A stretch of 41,044 nt of DNA, taken from NCBI GenBank assembly GCA_044233795.1, contig JBIIJL010000008.1, forward strand, positions 1 through 41,044, written 5' to 3'. This document shows, one piece after another, positions 1-7,539 of this stretch (positions within the stretch are counted from its first letter, which is position 1; the number at the start of each line of letters is the position of its first letter). The notes beneath the pieces are model-generated. The model was not told the DNA's origin and did no database searches. It saw nothing but the letters and a program-made list of their open reading frames with translations. Origin of the DNA: JBIIJL01 sp044233795. Its GTDB lineage: Bacteria > Pseudomonadota > Gammaproteobacteria > Legionellales > Legionellaceae. A program made the position numbers and the translations under genes.

Positions 1-2
1 TT

Positions 3-776
3 GGCTTCACTGCAATAACAGGCGTCAATACCCTATTTAATGCGCTACTTAATCACCCTGCTTTTCAAGATGTAGACTTCTCAAAACTTAAGCTCGCCCT
101 GTCTGGAGGCATGGCTTTACAAAAAAATGTTGCTTTAAAATGGGAAGAGATCACCCACTCGCGAGTTCTAGAAGCCTATGGGCTCACTGAAACAAGCCCT
201 GCAGTTACCATCAACCCGCTTTGCCTTAAGCACTATAATGGAAGTATTGGCCTTCCGGTTCCATCAACTGATGTTTCTATTCGAGATGCAGAAGGCAAAG
301 AAGTACCACTCGGCGATCCAGGTGAGCTCTGTGTTAAAGGACCTCAAGTAACAGAAGGATATTGGAATCAACCGACCGAAACTGCCTTGATTTTTTGGGA
401 AGATGGTTACTTGCGCACCGGTGATATTGTTATCATGGATAAAGAGGGTTTTATTTATCTTGTAGATAGAAAAAAAGACATGATTCTAGTTTCGGGCTTT
501 AATGTTTACCCAAACGAAGTTGAGCAAGTTATTAGCATGATGCCTGGCGTTTTAGAAGTCGGTGTGGTGGGCGTAATGGATGAAACAAACTCCACAGAAA
601 GGGTTAAAGCTTGCATCGTTAAAAAAGATCCTGCTTTATCCCAAGACGATGTGATTGCATTTACACGCGAACATTTGACCGCTTACAAAGTACCAAAAAT
701 TGTTGCATTTTATAATGAACTCCCTAAGACCAATGTAGGTAAAATACTAAGGAGAGCCTTGAAAGCATTGCCTTAA
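3..776 (+). CDS. fadD: Long-chain acyl-CoA synthetase (FadD), C-terminal part; gene enters from the left edge
   Basis: Activates long-chain fatty acids with ATP and CoA at the inner membrane, feeding beta-oxidation or lipid synthesis. The reading frame is open from base 3, so the start lies outside the window; about 257 C-terminal residues remain of a usual 550-560. Adenylate-forming motifs run in order: YGLTETSP, the GELCVKGPQ..GYWNQP stretch, GYLRTGD, DRKKDMILVSGFNVYPNEVE (hinge to the mobile C-terminal domain) and PKTNVGKILRR with the catalytic lysine. The first visible residues, GFTAITGVNTLFNALLNHP, match the FadD type rather than a short-chain synthetase. It converges on pabB with only 16 bases between the stops. 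Nothing suggests that it is broken. The family is sure; exact chain-length preference is not visible. Confidence 0.93.
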   Translation, partial: GFTAITGVNTLFNALLNHPAFQDVDFSKLKLALSGGMALQKNVALKWEEITHSRVLEAYGLTETSPAVTINPLCLKHYNGSIGLPVPSTDVSIRDAEGKEVPLGDPGELCVKGPQVTEGYWNQPTETALIFWEDGYLRTGDIVIMDKEGFIYLVDRKKDMILVSGFNVYPNEVEQVISMMPGVLEVGVVGVMDETNSTERVKACIVKKDPALSQDDVIAFTREHLTAYKVPKIVAFYNELPKTNVGKILRRALKALP

Positions 777-792
777 AGTGCTTGAACTAAAC

Positions 793-2112
793 TCATGACA
801 ACGCATTCACAATTGCTGAAATTTTTGTTAAACATTCGTGATATTCATCATCCCAACGTGAATCAATTACAATCCCACCACCGGCTGGTAAATATAAAGT
901 GTTGTCTTTGGCCGTGATAGTGCGAATAGCAATGTTACTGTCCATACGGCCATGACTTGAAAAATATGCGATGCTGCCACAGTACACACCTCGCGCATAT
1001 TTTTCTTGCTCATTAATAACCCGCATTGCCTCAAGCTTTGGTGCTCCAGTAATAGAGCCTCCCGGGAAACACGCTGCAAACACATCCACAGCACCCAGGC
1101 CTGCTCGACACTTTGCCTCCACCGTACTAACAAGATGATGCACCTGACTAAAACTCTGCACCTCAAGCAAAGCCGTTACTTTCACGCTACCTGGTTCTGC
1201 AATTTTACCTAAATCATTGCGAAGTAAATCAACAATCATCACATTTTCAGCCCGATTCTTCGCACTTTGTTGAAGCATTTTAAGTAAATCAACATCTTCC
1301 TCTGGATGAGTCGAGCGCATCACCGTACCTTTAATAGGCGAAGTCGTCACCACCCGATCATCCATCATGAGAAAGCGCTCTGGAGAAAAGCTCAAAATTG
1401 CACCCTCAGGCGTATTAATAAATGCCGCATAAGGTACAGGATTTTTATTTCGGATTTGATGGTACAAAGCCCATGCGGAACCCTTATAATGTGCAATAAA
1501 AGGTTGCGTGTAATTGACTTGATATGCACGGCCACTTACAAGCGCATGATAAATCGACTCAAATGATTGCTGGTACTCAGTCTTGGCTATCAATGGGGAG
1601 AAGGTATCCTGTAAAATGGCCTCACGCAGGGGCTTTATAGGTTCTCGTAATTTATTTCGGATATCTTGTACGATAGATTGAGTTGTGGGGCTAAAATTTG
1701 CCGCAACTAAAAATAATTTATTTTTCAGATGATCTGCTATTAACGCCCAATCATAAAAACCCAAATCAAGAAGTGGCATAGCATTTGATGGATGGGGCAT
1801 TGATTTAATCTTAGATAATCTCTCAGCAAGATCATAAGAGACATAGCCAATCGCCCCACCTTGAAAAGGTAAATCACAGTTTGAATCTTGACTTGGCAGA
1901 TTCTCCCTAAGGACGTTAAAAGCATCAGTAATCCCTGGCGAGTGGTCTGTTAATTTCAAAAAATCATATGGAAATGCGCTAACAATATCATAGCGCCCGC
2001 GTGTTTTGTCACAACTTTCAAGTAACACAAAACCGGGTAAATCACAGAGCTTTTCATAGACTGTGATAAAATCATGCTGATATGGTAAGGACTCAACTGT
2101 TAGTTGACTCAT
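793..2112 (-). CDS. pabB: Aminodeoxychorismate synthase component I (PabB)
   Basis: Converts chorismate and ammonia (from the PabA glutaminase) to 4-amino-4-deoxychorismate, the first step to p-aminobenzoate and folate. It has 439 residues, close to the E. coli length of 453. The C-terminal chorismate-binding domain carries SPIKGT, in which the lysine distinguishes PabB from anthranilate synthase (PIAGT). It also has FSPERFL, ENVMIVDLLRNDLGKI and PGGSITGAPK. The N-terminal part has the FQGGAIGYVSYDLAE stretch typical of this family. The ATG start overlaps nothing and its ribosome site is weak. No pabA or pabC is adjacent, so the partners must lie elsewhere. TrpE and isochorismate synthase are less likely because of the PIKGT lysine. 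Confidence 0.93.
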   Translation of the reverse strand: MSQLTVESLPYQHDFITVYEKLCDLPGFVLLESCDKTRGRYDIVSAFPYDFLKLTDHSPGITDAFNVLRENLPSQDSNCDLPFQGGAIGYVSYDLAERLSKIKSMPHPSNAMPLLDLGFYDWALIADHLKNKLFLVAANFSPTTQSIVQDIRNKLREPIKPLREAILQDTFSPLIAKTEYQQSFESIYHALVSGRAYQVNYTQPFIAHYKGSAWALYHQIRNKNPVPYAAFINTPEGAILSFSPERFLMMDDRVVTTSPIKGTVMRSTHPEEDVDLLKMLQQSAKNRAENVMIVDLLRNDLGKIAEPGSVKVTALLEVQSFSQVHHLVSTVEAKCRAGLGAVDVFAACFPGGSITGAPKLEAMRVINEQEKYARGVYCGSIAYFSSHGRMDSNIAIRTITAKDNTLYLPAGGGIVIDSRWDDEYHECLTKISAIVNALS

Positions 2113-2190
2113 GAGTCAGGCCTATCAATATATAAGGTGTTTGGATCCTAGCTTTTTTTAATAGAAAAAACAGCCTAGTGAATGCTAACA

Positions 2191-2225
2191 CTCCGTATAT
2201 GACAAAAAATATGTCTTGTACGGAG
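2191..2225. promoter_or_regulatory. Imperfect palindrome in the pabB/pdhA intergenic region, possible operator
   Basis: Two 14-base arms (2191-2204 and 2212-2225) match at 12 of 14 positions when one is reverse-complemented. The outer seven bases (CTCCGTA/TACGGAG) are perfect, and an A-rich 7-base loop separates the arms. The palindrome is flanked by a direct repeat, ATGCTAAC, at 2182-2189 and 2226-2233. It lies 90-125 bases before the pdhA start. No T-run follows, so a regulator site fits better than a terminator, but the binding protein is unknown. Confidence 0.45.
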
Positions 2226-2233
2226 ATGCTAAC

Positions 2234-2257
2234 TAGAGCAATTGTCAGTACGCCCTA
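2234..2257. repeat. 24-base copy of the end of the kdp-locus element
   Basis: These 24 bases match 39187-39210 at 22 positions: TAGAGCAATTGTCA is identical, then two bases differ, then ACGCCCTA is identical. At the other site this sequence includes a terminal inverted repeat of a short element. Here I find only a weak candidate for the opposite end, around 2133-2146 (TAAGGT followed by imperfect similarity). It may be a relic end, or a second, diverged short element of about 125 bases covering the palindrome just upstream. Confidence 0.6.
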
Positions 2258-2316
2258 GTTTTTATATTAAAATCTGAGTATTCTATGCGATGATGTTGCT
2301 GATAAGGAGATGAAAT

Positions 2317-3390
2317 GTGACAGAAAACATTCTGCGGTTTGAAATACCCTATATTCAGCTCCTATCTGAACTCGCTGAGCTCAAAGGCCCGCTTCCCTCC
2401 TGCATTAAAGATGATACTTTAAAAGATCTCTACCGCATTATGGTGCGTACTCGAATCTTTGACAAAAAAGCCATCGCTCTTCAGCGAACTGGCAAAATGG
2501 GCACGTATGCCCCCATCAATGGCCAGGAAGCAATTTCGAGTGTTATAGGTCATGCCATGCATAAAGAGGATGTGCTTGTTCCTTACTACAGAGATTATGC
2601 AGCGCAGTTTCAACGTGGTGTAAAAATGTCTGAAATTCTCGCCTATTGGGGTGGAGATGAACGTGGTAGCGATTTTCAGTGTAAGTCTCAAGATTTACCT
2701 ATTTCCGTCCCCATTGCATCGCAATGTTTGCATGCAGCGGGCATTGCATTTGCTTTTAAATACCGCCAAGAACCCCGTGTGGCTGTAGTTTGCCTTGGTG
2801 ATGGTGGTACCTCTGAAGGTGATTTTTATGAAGCGATGAATGTTGCTGGCGTTTGGAAATTACCTGTCGTTTTTGTAGTCAATAATAACCAATGGGCCAT
2901 TTCGGTCAACATTAAACAGCAAACAGCAGCCAAAACACTTGCTCAAAAAGCAATTGCTGCTGGATTTGAAGGAGTTTCTGTGGATGGAAATGATGTGATA
3001 GCACTCTATCAAGCTATCCATGATGCAATTAAAAAAGCGCGAAGCTCTGAAGGTCCAACCCTAATTGAAGCATGCACTTATCGACTATGTGACCATACCA
3101 CAGCCGACGATGCCTCTCGTTACCAGCCCAAAACCGATGTAGATAACGCCTCACTCAAAGACCCAATTTTGCGTCTAAAGCAATATCTTATGAACGGCAA
3201 TTTATGGGATGAAACTCAAGAAGAAGAGTTGAAAATATCTGTCGGAAAAGAGGTTGATAAAGCTGTCGAGGAGTATTTGAAAACAACACCTCAAGCTATT
3301 ACCAGTATGTTTGACTATCATTATGCAACACTTCCGGAGTATCTTATAGAACAACGCGCTATCGCATTAGAGGCGATGAACCATGGCTGA
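2317..3390 (+). CDS. pdhA: 2-oxoacid (pyruvate-type) dehydrogenase E1 component, alpha subunit
   Basis: With the beta subunit it decarboxylates a 2-oxoacid on thiamine diphosphate and passes the acyl group to the E2 lipoyl arm. It has 357 residues. The thiamine-diphosphate motif begins at CLGDGGTSEGDFYEAMN and ends at VVNNNQWAIS, the usual GDG-to-NN spacing. YAPINGQEA near residue 70 and RLCDHTTADDASRY near residue 260 (phosphorylation-loop region) are typical of PdhA/BkdA E1-alpha. The start is GTG at 2317, set by AAGGAG at 2304-2309 seven bases before it. It overlaps pdhB by 8 bases, so translation is probably coupled. Pyruvate is the likeliest substrate, but branched-chain 2-oxoacids cannot be excluded from sequence alone. 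Confidence 0.92.
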   Translation: MTENILRFEIPYIQLLSELAELKGPLPSCIKDDTLKDLYRIMVRTRIFDKKAIALQRTGKMGTYAPINGQEAISSVIGHAMHKEDVLVPYYRDYAAQFQRGVKMSEILAYWGGDERGSDFQCKSQDLPISVPIASQCLHAAGIAFAFKYRQEPRVAVVCLGDGGTSEGDFYEAMNVAGVWKLPVVFVVNNNQWAISVNIKQQTAAKTLAQKAIAAGFEGVSVDGNDVIALYQAIHDAIKKARSSEGPTLIEACTYRLCDHTTADDASRYQPKTDVDNASLKDPILRLKQYLMNGNLWDETQEEELKISVGKEVDKAVEEYLKTTPQAITSMFDYHYATLPEYLIEQRAIALEAMNHG

Positions 3391-4360
3391 TATTACCCTT
3401 CTTGAAGCAGTGACCCAAGCCTTAGCTTATGAGCTTCAACATGATGATAGTGTGATTATTTTTGGCGAAGACGTTGGCAAAAATGGCGGTGTATTTCGCG
3501 CAACTGACGGCCTACAACAACGCTTTGGAGAGCGTCGCGTGTTTGATTCTCCTTTAGCTGAATCAATGATTGCAGGGCTAGCTGTTGGTATGTCTATTCA
3601 AGGGCTAAAACCTGTTGCTGAATTTCAGTTCATGGGCTTTATTTATCCTGCGATGAATCAAATCATTACTCATGCTGCTAGAATGCGCAATCGCACACGA
3701 GGTAGATTGCATTGCCCACTTGTGTTTCGCGCACCTTTTGGTGGCGGCATTCGCGCACCTGAACATCACTCAGAGAGCACCGAAGCCCTTTTCGCGCATA
3801 TTCCTGGACTGCAGGTGGTTATTCCCTCCTCACCAAAACGCGCTTATGGATTATTACTAGCTGCAATCAGAAATCCAGACCCCGTTATATTTCTGGAGCC
3901 TAAGCGCATCTATCGCCTTGTTAAGCAACCTGTAGAAGATGATGGCAAAGCACTGCCTTTAGGTAAATGTTTTACTCTTCAATCAGGTGATGATGTAACA
4001 CTGATAAGTTGGGGCGCTAGCATGCATGAGACGTTACTTGCCGCTGATGAGCTTAAAAAGGATGGTATTTCATGTGAAGTGATCGATGTTGCAAGCATTA
4101 AACCCCTAGATATCGACACCATTATCTCTTCTGTTTCAAAAACGGGTCGTGCTGTAGTTGTTCATGAAGGTGCGAAAACTTGTGGTGTGGGTGCCGAAAT
4201 TTCAGCGCTACTCATGGAGCACTCACTGCACGATTTGCAAGCCCCAGTTCAGAGAGTAACAGGCTTTGACGTCGTGATGCCTTACTTTCAATTAGAAAAA
4301 CAATACCTTCCAAGCGTTGCACGTATCAAGGAAAGTGTATTAAGCACCATGGAGTCATAA
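3383..4360 (+). CDS. pdhB: 2-oxoacid (pyruvate-type) dehydrogenase E1 component, beta subunit
   Basis: Forms the alpha2-beta2 E1 with the preceding product; the beta subunit supplies the rest of the thiamine site and contacts E2. It has 325 residues, normal for the family. Recognisable stretches are IFGEDVGKNGGVFRATDGL near the N-terminus, FDSPLAESMIAGLAVGMS, EFQFMGFIYPAMNQI, FRAPFGGGIRAPEHHSES and the C-terminal transketolase domain around LISWGASMHETL and VIDVASIKPLD. The start lies inside the end of pdhA (8-base overlap), and its stop shares one base with the pdhC start (TAATG), so the three genes form one tightly packed operon. No anomalies are visible. Confidence 0.93.
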   Translation: MADITLLEAVTQALAYELQHDDSVIIFGEDVGKNGGVFRATDGLQQRFGERRVFDSPLAESMIAGLAVGMSIQGLKPVAEFQFMGFIYPAMNQIITHAARMRNRTRGRLHCPLVFRAPFGGGIRAPEHHSESTEALFAHIPGLQVVIPSSPKRAYGLLLAAIRNPDPVIFLEPKRIYRLVKQPVEDDGKALPLGKCFTLQSGDDVTLISWGASMHETLLAADELKKDGISCEVIDVASIKPLDIDTIISSVSKTGRAVVVHEGAKTCGVGAEISALLMEHSLHDLQAPVQRVTGFDVVMPYFQLEKQYLPSVARIKESVLSTMES

Positions 4361-5463
4361 TGAATATTTTTAATTTGCCTGACTTGGGCGAGGGCTTGCC
4401 CGATGCTGAAATTCATGAATGGTTTGTCAAAGAGGGAGATGAAGTCACTATAGATCAACCGCTAGTCTCCATGGAAACTGCAAAAGCTGTGGTTGATGTG
4501 CCATGCCCCCAATCAGGCACAATCATTAAATTGTATGGTCGAACAGGCGATATTATTAAAACAGGACAACCGTTGGCAGCATTCGAAGCTGAAAACAAAC
4601 CTCGTGCGGATCGAGGAACAGTGGTCGGCCATCTTGAAGAGTCGAGCGATACTCGTCCTGATGATTTTGTGATAGGCCATACAAGTACGCGTATAAAGGC
4701 AACTCCCGCAGTTAAATTCCTAGCCAAGAAGCTTCATGTTGATTTATCGTTAGTTACAGGTAGCGGTGAACATGGTTTGATCTTGAAAGCTGATGTTGAA
4801 AATGCCGCGTTAATTCAATCAACCCCACCTGAAGGATTTGAACCACTCCGAGGAACAAGACGGGCAATGTTATCAAGCATGGTACACTCACACCATGAAG
4901 TGGTGCCTGTCAGTATTTTTGATGAAGCAGATATCCAAGCTTGGAAAGATAACACAGATATATCGGTTCGGTTGATTCGTGCAATTATTGATGCAACAAC
5001 TAAAGAACCTGCACTGAATGCATGGTTTGATAGTAAACATAGCGCAAAAAAATGTTTTTCAGAGGTTCATTTAGGTTTAGCGATGGATAGTACCGAGGGC
5101 CTATTCGTTCCAGTGATTCACGATGTCAATCAACATTCCAATGAGAAACTCCGAGAACGCATTAATCATTTTAAGGAAGAAGTCAAAACTCGCTCCATTG
5201 CCCAAGACGATTTAAAAGGCGCAACGTTTACCCTCTCAAATTTTGGAAAGTTTGCCGGACGCTTTGCAAGCCCAATTATTGTCCCACCTATGGTGGCTAT
5301 CCTAGCAGTGGGTCGACTTTATCAGGGGGTTGTAAGCCACGAAGGAAAGGTTGCGGCACACAATTTACTGCCTTTATCATTAAGCTTTGATCATCGAGCC
5401 GTCACCGGCGGTGAAGCAACCCGCTTTTTGGGTATCATTATCGACTCGTTACGACAACCCTAA
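4360..5463 (+). CDS. pdhC: Dihydrolipoamide acyltransferase E2 component, single lipoyl domain
   Basis: Core of the 2-oxoacid dehydrogenase complex; it moves the acyl group from lipoamide to CoA. Domains in order over 367 residues: one lipoyl domain (residues 1-80) with the lipoylated lysine 42 in METAKAVVDV; a peripheral-subunit-binding domain near residues 110-145 (KATPAVKFLAKKLHVDL, GLILKADV); then the catalytic domain to the end. The active-site motif reads FDHRAVTGG around His345, where the usual pattern is DHRxxDG; the Asp position is Thr349. The TLSNFGKFAG stretch is conserved. There is one lipoyl domain only, shorter than E. coli AceF. No E3 (lpd) gene follows, so E3 must be shared from elsewhere. 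What follows downstream is a decayed gene on the other strand. Confidence 0.92.
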   Translation: MNIFNLPDLGEGLPDAEIHEWFVKEGDEVTIDQPLVSMETAKAVVDVPCPQSGTIIKLYGRTGDIIKTGQPLAAFEAENKPRADRGTVVGHLEESSDTRPDDFVIGHTSTRIKATPAVKFLAKKLHVDLSLVTGSGEHGLILKADVENAALIQSTPPEGFEPLRGTRRAMLSSMVHSHHEVVPVSIFDEADIQAWKDNTDISVRLIRAIIDATTKEPALNAWFDSKHSAKKCFSEVHLGLAMDSTEGLFVPVIHDVNQHSNEKLRERINHFKEEVKTRSIAQDDLKGATFTLSNFGKFAGRFASPIIVPPMVAILAVGRLYQGVVSHEGKVAAHNLLPLSLSFDHRAVTGGEATRFLGIIIDSLRQP

Positions 5464-5479
5464 GTTGGCCTGCTTACCC

Positions 5480-5850
5480 TTAGTGTTCAAAAGTTTTAAC
5501 AGCGAATTTTTCAATCGCATCTTCTGGAGGATGAATCATACCCTTACCTCTCTTCCAAATACCCACCATTGCCCGAAGTAAGGTACTTTTACCAAAGCCT
5601 AGAATAAGAATAAGCAAATATTCTATAAAATGTCCCAAGGATACCAAAATAGCACTCTTATCAAATACCCCAACGCATCAAAAAAATCTTTATTAAAGCG
5701 ATTGATCCCAAGAGTACCCCAAAAAGTAATCAATAGACAGACAATTTCCCCACACTTTTGATACCCAAAAAGGCTTTAACAAAGCCCAGGCCTCCTTAAA
5801 ACTGCTGATTAAATCTAAACGTATGGGATTGCTTCGCCACTATCCACCCT
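5480..5850 (-). pseudogene. Decayed remnant of an SbmA/YddA-like ABC transporter with internal deletion
   Basis: The stretch has no intact gene, but minus-strand reading gives gene-like fragments in more than one frame. Near 5730-5810 lie SSFKEAWALLKPFWVSKVWG and, in another frame, INRFNKDFFDALG. These resemble the N-terminal membrane domain of YddA/SbmA-type ABC proteins (KPYW..E, LN.WN.DFYDAL). Near 5480-5610 a frame reads GFGKSTLLRAMVGIWKRGKG, a damaged Walker A region with the typical STLLRA.AG.W..G.G pattern, ending at a stop at 5480. Several hundred residues between the two parts are missing, and stops and frameshifts separate them. The family assignment rests on short motifs. Confidence 0.55.
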
Positions 5851-5875
5851 CAAGAAAATTCTAACCAACAAAGAG

Positions 5876-6694
5876 CTACAATACTTGGCAGCCAGGACAA
5901 AATACCGTGCTCCTTTGCGATTGTTTTATCTCTGTCAATACATGCCTACACTTGAGGCAATTCATGCCTTTGCGTCCGTATACAGCAAGGCTCAATTGGA
6001 AATACCCCAATTTACCTGCTGCATTCTTAAAATCTTTGAGCGTTGTTCCACCCTGTTCGATAGCTAAACTTAGAACTCGCTGAATGGCGACGATTAGGTT
6101 TTGAGCCATAACATCAGTCAAGTTTCCAGCTGGCATTTGAGGGTGAATTCCTGCAAGAAAAAGGGCTTCTGCTGCGTAAATATTACCCACACCAACCACT
6201 ACCCGACTATCCATTATCAAAGTTTTGATAGCAACTCGGCGATTTAACGCTATCTGTCTTAAATAACTTATCGTAAACTCGCCACTCAATGGCTCCGGGC
6301 CTAAATCTCTGAGCAATCGATGCTGCTCTGGGGGGGCTTCACTATAAAGCATTAGGCCAAATCGACGTGGGTCATTATAGCGCAAAATTTGTCCAGAATC
6401 AATCACAATATCTATATGATCATGTGGGGTCAGCCTCACATCTTCTGTCACGATTGTTAACCGCCCTGACATCCCCAAGTGAATCAAAAGAGTGCCAGGT
6501 GCGCTGATGCCCACTAATAAATACTTGGCGCGCCGCTTAATCACAGTGATGTGATAATTCACCAAACATTCACGTAAATTAGGGATAGGTAGTCTTAATG
6601 TTTCACGCCGCTTAATCACATCAACAATTCTTGCGCCCTCAATCAACGGCGCAAGCCCTCTTCGAATAGTCTCTACTTCAGGCAGCTCGGGCAT
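5876..6694 (-). CDS. mutM: Formamidopyrimidine-DNA glycosylase (Fpg/MutM)
   Basis: Removes 8-oxoguanine and formamidopyrimidines from DNA and cuts the abasic site. It has 272 residues against 269 in E. coli. I place the start at 6694 because the catalytic N-terminal proline must follow the first Met: the protein then begins MPELPEVETIRRGL, with Pro2 and Glu3 in place. An upstream in-frame ATG at 6736 would bury them. Also present are KRRAKYLLV, HLGMSGRL, DPRRFG, VGVGNIYAAEALF and a C-terminal zinc finger with CLKC and CPGC pairs. It overlaps the end of the nuclease gene by 17 bases, and an AAGG sits about ten bases before the ATG. No sign of decay. Confidence 0.95.
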   Translation of the reverse strand: MPELPEVETIRRGLAPLIEGARIVDVIKRRETLRLPIPNLRECLVNYHITVIKRRAKYLLVGISAPGTLLIHLGMSGRLTIVTEDVRLTPHDHIDIVIDSGQILRYNDPRRFGLMLYSEAPPEQHRLLRDLGPEPLSGEFTISYLRQIALNRRVAIKTLIMDSRVVVGVGNIYAAEALFLAGIHPQMPAGNLTDVMAQNLIVAIQRVLSLAIEQGGTTLKDFKNAAGKLGYFQLSLAVYGRKGMNCLKCRHVLTEIKQSQRSTVFCPGCQVL

Positions 6695-7535
6695 AACGTT
6701 TGGACCTTGTGGATTGATGTTGTGATAGTATTTCATCCATTCGATTAAGAAGTGCTGCTAAGCGGCATCCAGCAAGTAACAAGCGAGTTTCAGATATCTT
6801 TTGTGCATTTTGCTGATAGTTTTCATCCATCGGCAACTGATATACAAAAGTCTTAGCAATAACATTAGATTCCTCTGCCCATTGCATCACATTCATGGTC
6901 ATCAACGTAACATCACAATTTGCATCATCAATTAGAAAACTCTTTCTTAAACCCTTCTTAGTCAAAATGCCCGCACCACGGTCCCAATATGAATGAAGAT
7001 TGTTAGCTATAGGATTGTCATCTAAAATGACCAAGTTACCACCTTTATCACCTCTTAGAAGACTAGAACTTACCCTAGTAGATGCGTGAAGTGGTTGATG
7101 AAGATCTCCAACTACATGTATCAGAATCCTCGTGGCAAGGCCTTTATCAAAGACACTCGAATATTTATTAAACACGGTAAGTTTAGCCTGCTCTATGGCC
7201 AACACCGCATTTTGCTCATTCATTGCAGGAAGAGGCGAGCCATCTTGAGAAAAAGGTAAATCAATATAATGAAGAGTGTCAAACCAATGAATATCTTTAT
7301 AGCGTAGAGTGTCCAGCCAAACTGCGGCCTCTCTAAAACTTAACGGTTGATAGACTCGGTCTAAAGCATGATTATATTGCTCAAATCTAACCCGCGCCTG
7401 TGGCGTCATATGGTGCGTTGCAATGTCAGCAATTACACGATGACCTTCAGCATTCCATCCATATAGCGCTATCGGTAAAAACAAAATACAAAAAACCAAC
7501 AACTGTCGAATACTTAAAGCAGAAAAATCATTCAC
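6678..7535 (-). CDS. Exported S1/P1-type zinc-dependent nuclease
   Basis: S1/P1 nucleases are secreted or periplasmic three-zinc enzymes that degrade single-stranded DNA and RNA. The 285-residue product has a signal peptide (hydrophobic LLVFCILFLPIALYG), after which the mature chain would begin at the Trp of WNAEGHRVIADIA, the family's N-terminal zinc ligand. Further ligand motifs are HYIDLPF, HVVGDLHQPLHAS, GDKGGN and NLHSYWDRG. The start is GTG just after the tolB stop, with AGGG upstream. It lies directly downstream of tolB, where pal normally sits. The role could be nutrient scavenging of nucleic acids; a phospholipase C-like activity of the same fold is possible but less likely. Confidence 0.88.
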   Translation of the reverse strand: MNDFSALSIRQLLVFCILFLPIALYGWNAEGHRVIADIATHHMTPQARVRFEQYNHALDRVYQPLSFREAAVWLDTLRYKDIHWFDTLHYIDLPFSQDGSPLPAMNEQNAVLAIEQAKLTVFNKYSSVFDKGLATRILIHVVGDLHQPLHASTRVSSSLLRGDKGGNLVILDDNPIANNLHSYWDRGAGILTKKGLRKSFLIDDANCDVTLMTMNVMQWAEESNVIAKTFVYQLPMDENYQQNAQKISETRLLLAGCRLAALLNRMDEILSQHQSTRSKRYARAA

Positions 7536-7539
7536 ACCA

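Noticed and set aside
2113..2316. Riboswitch upstream of pdhA (for example thiamine-pyrophosphate type)
   Set aside because: No conserved riboswitch core sequence is visible; the structure is a simple palindrome.
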